This document shows positions 58,080-64,000 of a stretch of DNA of 64,000 nucleotides, piece by piece. The translations under genes and the position numbers were made by a program. The number at the start of each line of letters is the position of its first letter. Within the stretch, counting starts at the first letter, position 1. The DNA is from Blattabacterium cuenoti (lineage in GTDB: Bacteria > Bacteroidota > Bacteroidia > Flavobacteriales > Blattabacteriaceae). The notes beneath the pieces are model-generated. The model was given only the letters and a program-made list of their open reading frames with translations, searched no databases and was not told where the DNA came from. Where the stretch lies: the NCBI RefSeq assembly GCF_014252435.1, contig NZ_CP059220.1:62001-126000 (forward strand), in the 5' to 3' direction.

Positions 58080-59027
58080 TTATAAAATATTTTGTAATTT
58101 TCCTTTAAAATCATCTATAGATGAATATTTTTTTTTTCTTAAAAGAGAAGAAAATTCTTGATTTAATCGATCAAAAACTGAAATTCCTTCTTTGATAAGT
58201 TGTGTTCCAATTTGCACGGCTGAAGCACCACATAATATATATTCAAACATATCTTTTCCAGACTGAATACCACCACATCCTATTATTGATATTTCTTTAC
58301 GAAGAAAAGAATAAAATTTAAAAACATTAGCTAATGCAAATGGTTTAATAATTGAACCACCAATTCCTCCAAATCCTTTATTTGGACGTATTACTGTAGA
58401 TTCTTTATTTACATCAATAAAAATTCCATTAGGGATACTATTAATGCAAGTAATAAAAGAAATTGGAAATTTATTTAGTATTAAAGACATATTTTCTATA
58501 TGGATATCTCTAAAATAGGGAGGAAGCTTCAATCCTATAGGTTTTTCATGAAATCTAAATATTTTTTCCAAAAAATGTGACACAACACAAAAATCATATC
58601 CAACGATACCTTGATTTTTATTTTCAATAAGATTTGGACAAGACAAATTTATTTCTAAGGCAGATATTTTAGAACAAAAATTAGATTTTTGAATAATAAA
58701 ACTAATTTCATCAATGGATCTCCCCGCTATAGAAATAAGTACAGGTTTTGTAATTTTTTTTCTTTCTAAAAAATCTAAATAAAAATCAATTCCATAATTT
58801 GGTAATCCCATAGAATTTATACTGCCTATATTCCATTCAAAATATCTTGGATATGAATTCCCCTTCCTTGGATGTTTAGTACAACTTTTTGTTACTATTG
58901 CTCCAGAAGAACTATTTAATAAATTTGATAATTCAATGTCTGTTCTACAAATAGCTCCAGAAGCATTCATAATACATGATGAAAGTTGAATTCCATTAAT
59001 ATTCGTTGTAATATCTATATTTTCCAT
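58080..59027 (-). CDS. pyrD: Dihydroorotate dehydrogenase, class 1A-like
   Basis: Product: 315 aa. FMN/orotate residues are in IMNASGAICRTD, IVTKSCTKHPRKGN, SMGLPNYGIDFYLDF and NLSCPNLIENKNQGIVGYDF, where the catalytic base is cysteine as in class 1. GGIQSGKDMFEYILCGASAVQIGTQLIKEG closes the barrel. The length and NxxxKxxxGYDF pattern fit class 1A (soluble, fumarate-using) rather than membrane class 2. It is divergent from the pyrE-pyrF fusion, 60 bases away. Confidence 0.88.
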   Translation of the reverse strand: MENIDITTNINGIQLSSCIMNASGAICRTDIELSNLLNSSSGAIVTKSCTKHPRKGNSYPRYFEWNIGSINSMGLPNYGIDFYLDFLERKKITKPVLISIAGRSIDEISFIIQKSNFCSKISALEINLSCPNLIENKNQGIVGYDFCVVSHFLEKIFRFHEKPIGLKLPPYFRDIHIENMSLILNKFPISFITCINSIPNGIFIDVNKESTVIRPNKGFGGIGGSIIKPFALANVFKFYSFLRKEISIIGCGGIQSGKDMFEYILCGASAVQIGTQLIKEGISVFDRLNQEFSSLLRKKKYSSIDDFKGKLQNIL

Positions 59028-59087
59028 AATGAAAACAATTATAATAATAATTATTTAAAAATTTTAACTTTACTGAAATAGTTTTTT

Positions 59088-60455
59088 TTGATGAAAAAAA
59101 AAGAAAAATTTTTTTTAAAAATTTACAATTTAGGAATTATAAAATTTGGAAATTTTACATTAAAAAGTGGAATAAATTCTCCTTTATATATAGATTTTAG
59201 ACCTATTGCTTCTAAACCCGATTTATTAATAAAACTTTCGGACTTACTTTTGTGTGAAATTTTACCATATAAATTTGATTTAATTTGTGGAGTTCCTTAT
59301 GCAGCTTTACCTATCGCTACTACTCTTTCTATAAGGCATAATATTCCACTAATTATTAAAAGAAAAGAAAATAAAGGTTATGGAACTAGACGTATGATTG
59401 AAGGAGTATATAAAAAAGGCCAATATTGTCTTCTTGTTGAAGATGTCATTACAAGCGGAGATAGTTTATTAAACACAATACTAGATCTTGAAAAAGAAGG
59501 GTTAATTGTTGAGAATATTATCTCTATTTTTGATAGAGAACAAGGAGGAGTAGATCATATCAAAAAAAAGGGATATAAAATACAAACATTATTTCGAATA
59601 GGTGATATATTAAAAATACTAGAAAATCAACATTTTATAAAAAAAAGTGATCAAAAAATGATCCATTTTTTTTTAAAAAAAGAAAATAGAAAAAACATCA
59701 ACAAAAGAATTTCTTATGAAGAAAAAAAAAAAATCATATCTCATCCTACAGGAAAGAAATTAATCGATATTGCATTAAAAAAAAAAACAAATCTCATAGT
59801 ATCTGCAGATTTAATCTATTCTAAAAAAATATTAGATCTATCTAATTTGATTGGTGATTTGATTTGTGGATTAAAAATTCATGTAGATATTATTAATGAT
59901 TTCTCGCATTCATTTATTACATGTCTCAAAAAAATATCTAGAGAGAAAAATTTTCTAATATTTGAAGATAAAAAATTTTGTGATATAGGACATACAAATT
60001 ATCTTCAATTTCATTATGGAATATACAAAATTTCATCTTGGGCTGATATTATTACTGTACACACAATTTCAGGATGTTCTAGCTTAGAACAATTAAAAAT
60101 ACCAGATAACATAGGACTCATAACTATATCAGAAATGTCTACGAAAGGAAGAATATCTGATGATAATTACATTAGAAACGTAATCAATATTTCATTAAAA
60201 AATACAAAAGTAATAGGTACTGTAGCTCAAAGAAAAGTCGATCATCGTCTATTATTATTTACACCTGGTATTCATTTTTCTCAAAAAAAAAGTCATGATT
60301 CAGATAATCTATACATAACACCTCATCAAGCATTTGAAAAAAATAAAAGTGATTTTATTATTGTTGGAAAAGCTATATACCAAAATAACAATCCAAGAAA
60401 AATAGCAAAAAAATATAGAATTTCTGGATGGAAATCTTATCAAGATGGACTTTAG
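59088..60455 (+). CDS. pyrEF: Fused orotate phosphoribosyltransferase - OMP decarboxylase (UMP synthase, eukaryote-like)
   Basis: The product is 455 aa, a single open frame. Residues ~1-205 are OPRT with the PRPP motif LLVEDVITSGDSLLNTI and FDREQGGVDHIKKKGY. Residues ~215-455 are OMP decarboxylase with KIHVDIINDF, FEDKKFCDIGHT (Lys-Asp-Lys-Asp charge network), LITISEMSTKG, FTPGIHF and FIIVGKAIY. Domain order, linker position and motif wording resemble animal UMP synthase closely. It does the last two steps to UMP. Two A8-A9 tracts lie in the intact frame. Confidence 0.93.
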   Translation: MMKKKEKFFLKIYNLGIIKFGNFTLKSGINSPLYIDFRPIASKPDLLIKLSDLLLCEILPYKFDLICGVPYAALPIATTLSIRHNIPLIIKRKENKGYGTRRMIEGVYKKGQYCLLVEDVITSGDSLLNTILDLEKEGLIVENIISIFDREQGGVDHIKKKGYKIQTLFRIGDILKILENQHFIKKSDQKMIHFFLKKENRKNINKRISYEEKKKIISHPTGKKLIDIALKKKTNLIVSADLIYSKKILDLSNLIGDLICGLKIHVDIINDFSHSFITCLKKISREKNFLIFEDKKFCDIGHTNYLQFHYGIYKISSWADIITVHTISGCSSLEQLKIPDNIGLITISEMSTKGRISDDNYIRNVINISLKNTKVIGTVAQRKVDHRLLLFTPGIHFSQKKSHDSDNLYITPHQAFEKNKSDFIIVGKAIYQNNNPRKIAKKYRISGWKSYQDGL

Positions 60456-60615
60456 ATCCATTTTATTTTTGAAAATGACGTCCATTTTTATAAAAAGTAA
60501 TGACACTCATTATAATTTTATTTAATTTGTATTTATGTAAATATTTTTTGTATTCAAAAAATATTTATTTAAAAATTGAATTACTTTGTTATTTCGAAAA
60601 TAAAAAGAATATAGT

Positions 60616-61191
60616 ATGAAATGGATACATTCATTAATTAGCTGTTTTATGATCCTTTTTAGCATTATAGATATATTAGGAAATGCTCCTATTATTATGG
60701 GTTTTAAATCTAAAGGAAATATCATAGATACGAAAAAAGTTATCATAACTTCTCTGATCATTTTTTTATTTTTTTTATTTTTAGGCCAACCTATGTTAAA
60801 AATTATAGGAATCGATGTTCATTCTTTTTCCGTAGCTGGATCATTTGTTTTATTTATTATCGGGTTGGAGATGATATTAGGAATCGATATTCATAAATCC
60901 ACAGAAAACACACAGACATCTATTGTTCCAATAGCATTTCCACTTATAGCAGGACCTGGATCTTTAACTACATTAATTTCATTAAGAACTACTTATGATG
61001 TCAATACTATATTAATATCTCTTTTACTCAATATGATTGTTGTTTACTTTGTCATAGATAAATGTGATGTAATTGGAAATAAAATAGGAAATAATGGGTT
61101 GGACATTTTGAAAAAAATATTTGGAATTGTATTACTTGCTTTTTCTGTTAAAATTTTTGGAGCAAATGTTATACAATTATTCCATAATTAA
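60616..61191 (+). CDS. MarC family integral membrane protein
   Basis: Product: 191 aa with six hydrophobic helices. FSIIDILGNAPIIMGF is the MarC N-terminal signature (DPxGNxPxF type), and IVPIAFPLIAGPGSLTTLISLRTTY is the central one. The family's function is unsettled; resistance and transporter roles were proposed and later doubted. It is convergent with rnpA and overlaps its predicted end by 15 bases. Confidence 0.87.
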   Translation: MKWIHSLISCFMILFSIIDILGNAPIIMGFKSKGNIIDTKKVIITSLIIFLFFLFLGQPMLKIIGIDVHSFSVAGSFVLFIIGLEMILGIDIHKSTENTQTSIVPIAFPLIAGPGSLTTLISLRTTYDVNTILISLLLNMIVVYFVIDKCDVIGNKIGNNGLDILKKIFGIVLLAFSVKIFGANVIQLFHN

Positions 61192-61540
61192 TTGTTGAAT
61201 TTTATGCAAAATTTTTTGCATCGATTGATTTATCTTACAATAATTATACAACTTATTTGTTTGATATAGAAAAATAAAAAAACAAATGATTCCTTTTCTT
61301 TTTATTATAGATCTATTGGAAAAGAAAGCAAATTTTATTCTACGTTTGATTTTATTTCTTTGGAAAGATTTTTTGATAAATTTTTTTTTTTACTAAAGAT
61401 CCAATTAAAAATAATTTTGTATTGTTCTCAATATTAACATAATTTATTTTGATTATACAAAGAATCGGATATATCAAAATATATTTTCCATTTTTAATAA
61501 TAATTTGAAATAACTTTTTTTTATTAAATATTTTATTCAT
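61177..61540 (-). pseudogene. rnpA: RNase P protein component, frameshifted at an A11 tract
   Basis: From the ATG at 61540 the frame reads NKKKLFQIIIKNGKYILIYP and LFLIGSLVKKK, like RnpA's N-terminal half, then stops at 61352 after an A11 run (T11 on the plus strand, 61381-61391). One A fewer gives VKKKFIKKSFQRNKIKRRIK, which is the RnpA RNR signature, then FAFFSNRSIIKRKGIICFFI and a stop at 61177. Joined, 120 aa, the normal RnpA length. The start overlaps the fbp stop by eight bases. RnpA binds RNase P RNA, which is intact here; a truly dead gene is therefore unlikely. Confidence 0.82.
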
Positions 61541-62549
61541 AATTCACAATAAATTCTTCTAATTTCGATACTATTTCCGTAGGTCCACAAATAAAAGGCG
61601 TTCGTTGATGTAATTCTTTTGGTTGTATATCTAAAATTCTATTTTTTCCATCAATAGCTCTTCCACCAGCTTGTTCTGTTAAAAAGGCTATTGGATTACA
61701 TTCATACAACAAACGTAATTTTCCTTTTGGAGAAAATGCCGTTTTTGGATAAATATAAATACCTCCTTGAATCATATTTCGATGAAAATCTCCAACTAAT
61801 GAACCAATATATCTTGCCGTATAAGGCTGAATTTTTTTTTTATCTATATTCTGACAAAATCTTAAAAACTTTTTAATTCCTTTAGAAAATTTAGCATAAT
61901 TTCCTTCATTAATGGAATACATTTTTCCGTTTTTAGGAAAACGAAGATTAGGATGAGATAAATAAAAAGTTCCAAATGAAGGATCTAATGTAAATCCATG
62001 TACACCTGATCCTGTACTATATACCAATATTGTTGAAGATCCATATATAATATATCCTGCTAGAATTTGTTCACTTCCTTTTCGTAAAAAATCATTAATA
62101 GTAATACTTTCTTGAATAGAAGATTTACGTATATATACAGAAAATATGGTTCCAATAGATACGTTTACATCTATATTAGACGATCCATCTAATGGATCTA
62201 TTAAAACAATATACTGATTTTTTACAATGTTTTCTTGTTTATTTTCTATGACTATGAAATTTTTACTTTCTTCAGAAGCTATTCCACATACTACGTTTCT
62301 ACTTTTAAATGATTGTATAAAAACGTTATGGGCAAAACAATCCAATTTTTGTTGGGTTTCTCCTTGAATATTAATTATTCCAGAACTTCCTATAAGTTCT
62401 TCTGTTAATCCAGCTTTATTTACTTCTTTGTGTATTGCTTTAGAAGCTAGTTTAATACAGCTAAACAATCGTAATAAAGATTCAACGGAATAAGAAAAAT
62501 GATGTCTATTTTTTATAATAAATTCACCTAATGTATACATTGATATCAA
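61533..62549 (-). CDS. fbp: Class I fructose-1,6-bisphosphatase
   Basis: Product: 338 aa. Metal site: LIDPLDGSSNIDVNVSIGTIFSVY. Substrate site: YIGSLVGDFHRNMIQGGIYIYPKT and LRLLYECNPIAFLTEQAGGRAIDG. The C-terminal RTPFICGPTEIV is standard. It makes fructose-6-phosphate for gluconeogenesis, as expected in a symbiont fed on amino acids and organic acids (inference). rnpA overlaps its end by eight bases. Confidence 0.96.
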   Translation of the reverse strand: MISMYTLGEFIIKNRHHFSYSVESLLRLFSCIKLASKAIHKEVNKAGLTEELIGSSGIINIQGETQQKLDCFAHNVFIQSFKSRNVVCGIASEESKNFIVIENKQENIVKNQYIVLIDPLDGSSNIDVNVSIGTIFSVYIRKSSIQESITINDFLRKGSEQILAGYIIYGSSTILVYSTGSGVHGFTLDPSFGTFYLSHPNLRFPKNGKMYSINEGNYAKFSKGIKKFLRFCQNIDKKKIQPYTARYIGSLVGDFHRNMIQGGIYIYPKTAFSPKGKLRLLYECNPIAFLTEQAGGRAIDGKNRILDIQPKELHQRTPFICGPTEIVSKLEEFIVNYE

Positions 62550-63383
62550 AAACTAGAATAAATCGTTTTTGTAAAGATCATATTTTTTTTTTAAAATTTT
62601 GTAATAAAGTCTATAGTAATAGGATAAAATTGATCATATTTTATCTAAACAATACATTTATATTAAGAATCATTATTAATTTTTAATAAAATGTATACAA
62701 AATATTACTGATATGATAATACCGGATGTATTGTTTGTTCATTAATATTTTTTTGTTTTTTTTTGATAAAAATCTATTACTATTTTTTATGGAAAAAAAA
62801 ATATTATTTCATTGTATATTGGTTTTACAAAATATAAAACAAAATTGATGTATTGCTCATGGAATGTTGATATGTTTTTAAAAAACATGATGAAAAACGA
62901 TACACAAATGAACAGTATTTAATTGTGAATTATCACAATTTTATTATGGATATCATATGAATTTTGTATATAATAAGGAAATATATATTATGTTTTATAA
63001 GAAAATCGGAACTATCTAAATTTCCTTTGTGTAAATTTTTTGATCAAGAAAATACTATGATAATAAATAAAAAATATTTATATAATTTTATCAAATTTTT
63101 CAAAAAAATATAAACAAAAGTTGATTATGGGAATAAGTACTTGTCTCTTTCTATATAAAGGAAGAATAAATCCATTTATTTTTTGATATGAATTTCCAAG
63201 GACATTTTTCTGCATTTTTATTAAAAAAAAATTCTAAATTATTCTATGATAATAAGATATATATAAAAAATAAAAATGAAACAATATCATTCTAATGTAA
63301 AGAAAAACTAATCTGTCAAATATCAAAATGTATTGAAACAAAATATTTTAATATTATTAAATATCAGTTAAAAAAAATTAACT
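62550..63383. other. 834-bp gene-free, probably eroded stretch between fbp and rnhA
   Basis: No frame above ~60 codons is seen on either strand and no RNA gene is recognised. The plus strand has short, stop-ridden coding-like bits such as MEKKILFHCILVLQNIKQN near 62790, MGISTCLFLYKGRINPFIF near 63127 and LICQISKCIETKYFNIIKYQ near 63310. The length would fit a ~250-aa gene. I could not assign a family. It may also hold the promoters for fbp and rnhA. Confidence 0.4.
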
Positions 63384-63884
63384 ATGAACAAGTTTTTCGT
63401 GAATAAAAGGATTCATATTTATACAGATGGATCGTCAAGAGGAAATCCTGGACCAGGAGGATATGGTGTTTTCATTGAAATCTTTTCATATATTTCTAAT
63501 TTTTATAAACAAATTATTATATCTGAAGGGTTTCGTTATACAACCAATAACAGAATGGAATTATTAGCTACAATAGTTGGACTAAAAAACATCAAAAAAA
63601 AAAAACAAGATATTACTATATTTACTGATTCTAAATATATAATCAATGCAGTCCAAAATAGTTGGATTTATAAATGGGAAAAAAATAATTTTTTGAAAAA
63701 AAAAAATGTAGATTTATGGAAAAAGTTTATTCAAATATTCCATCAGCATTTTGTATCTTTCCATTGGATCAAATCTCATAATTATCATTATATTAATGAT
63801 TATTGCGATAGATTATCTGTAGAAGTAACTAAAAAAAAATTTCTGAAAACTGATATCATATATGAAAAACAATCTTCTTTATAA
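63384..63884 (+). CDS. rnhA: Ribonuclease HI
   Basis: Product: 166 aa. The catalytic carboxylates are in IYTDGSSRGNPGPGGYG (D), NNRMELLATIVGL (E) and IFTDSKYIINAV (D), with a C-terminal WIKSHNYHYINDYCDRL bringing the last His/Asp. It removes RNA from RNA-DNA hybrids. An A12 tract at 63594-63605 is inside the frame and encodes KKKK; the frame stays open. Its stop overlaps the convergent methyltransferase gene by six bases. Confidence 0.95.
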   Translation: MNKFFVNKRIHIYTDGSSRGNPGPGGYGVFIEIFSYISNFYKQIIISEGFRYTTNNRMELLATIVGLKNIKKKKQDITIFTDSKYIINAVQNSWIYKWEKNNFLKKKNVDLWKKFIQIFHQHFVSFHWIKSHNYHYINDYCDRLSVEVTKKKFLKTDIIYEKQSSL

Positions 63885-64000
63885 AAGAAGAAATTTTTTT
63901 TGTCGAATTATTTCATATACTATGATAGACATGGCATTACTTACATTTAATGAATCTATATTTCCAAACATAGGTATTTTTATAATTTTATCCGCTATTT
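63879..64000 (-). CDS. SpoU/TrmH family RNA 2'-O-methyltransferase (RlmB-like), C-terminal end, cut by the window edge
   Basis: The 39 residues visible include KIPMFGNIDSLNVSNAMSII, which is motif 3 of the SPOUT methyltransferases (IPMxGxxxSLNVSxAxxI), followed by VYEIIRQKKF. The motif forms the SAM-binding trefoil knot. RlmB (23S rRNA Gm2251) or a close paralogue is likely, but the N-terminal part is outside the window. It is convergent with rnhA. Confidence 0.82.
   Translation of the reverse strand, partial: IADKIIKIPMFGNIDSLNVSNAMSIIVYEIIRQKKFLLL

Noticed and set aside
62550-63383. purN or aspartate kinase remnant
   Set aside because: These genes may neighbour rnhA or fbp in relatives, but none of their motifs could be read in this stretch.

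Overview
The window looks like a stretch of a very AT-rich, strongly reduced chromosome from a Bacteroidetes (Flavobacteriales) insect endosymbiont. The best match is a Blattabacterium-type cockroach symbiont. The reasons are lysine/isoleucine/asparagine-rich proteins with long A tracts, Bacteroidetes-only genes and orders (ActC-F alternative complex III, DUF4293, rpmB-rpmG-DUF4295-ftsY, rpmF-accB-accC, HU-small basic protein-rng next to mutY-gldE), a Bacteroides-type short IlvC, and almost no phage, insertion sequences or repeats. The species assignment is inference; no database search was possible.

Layout. 1-2.7 kb: the end of an alternative complex III operon (actC to actF). 2.7-10 kb: potassium uptake (ktrA/ktrB), tsaB, nadE, folE, cysS and a cystathionine gamma-synthase/lyase. 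10-15 kb: ATP synthase genes atpB-E-F-H-A-G (no beta or epsilon subunit in the window). 15-19 kb: trpS, grpE, dnaJ, mnmA. 19-25.4 kb: a complete ilvD-ilvB-ilvN-ilvC-ilvA block, the clearest host-provisioning function here. 25.4-33.5 kb: tRNA-Leu(GAG), dapB, lepB, rhomboid, mutL, a TPR membrane protein, a decayed gldE and mutY. 33.5-41.6 kb: HU, a 29-aa basic protein, rng, tRNA-Leu(UAG), gltA, a GHMP kinase, fabD, tatD, fumC and a frameshifted divIC/ftsB. 41.6-49.9 kb: mnmG, ybeY, an exonuclease, htpG, ftsY, DUF4295, L33, L28, yebC, RNase P RNA and tRNA-Ser(GGA). 49.9-58 kb: rmuC, tRNA-fMet, rho, a DUF4293 protein, prfA, accC/accB, L32 and proS. 58-64 kb: pyrD, a fused pyrE-pyrF, marC, a frameshifted rnpA, fbp, an 830-bp eroded stretch, rnhA and the end of a SpoU-type rRNA methyltransferase.

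How the genes work together. Energy: complex III, ATP synthase, citrate synthase, fumarase. Provisioning: branched-chain amino acids, one lysine/cell-wall step, pyrimidines, NAD, a folate-type pterin and fatty acids (FabD, AccBC). The rest is a minimal information-processing and protein-folding set. The acetohydroxyacid synthase small subunit has lost residues that match the valine-binding site, which would suit a symbiont exporting these amino acids.

Most interesting signals. I see no new defence or mobile system. What stands out is: (a) three conserved genes whose family-matching reading frame is interrupted at poly-A tracts (rnpA A11, divIC/ftsB A9, the 5' end of folE A11), possible cases of transcriptional-slippage rescue; (b) a gldE pseudogene that can be followed from end to end; (c) a eukaryote-like fused UMP synthase next to a class 1A PyrD; (d) a probably feedback-insensitive IlvN; (e) a MutL without its endonuclease motif. 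Start sites generally lack a clear Shine-Dalgarno sequence, as expected for Bacteroidetes.
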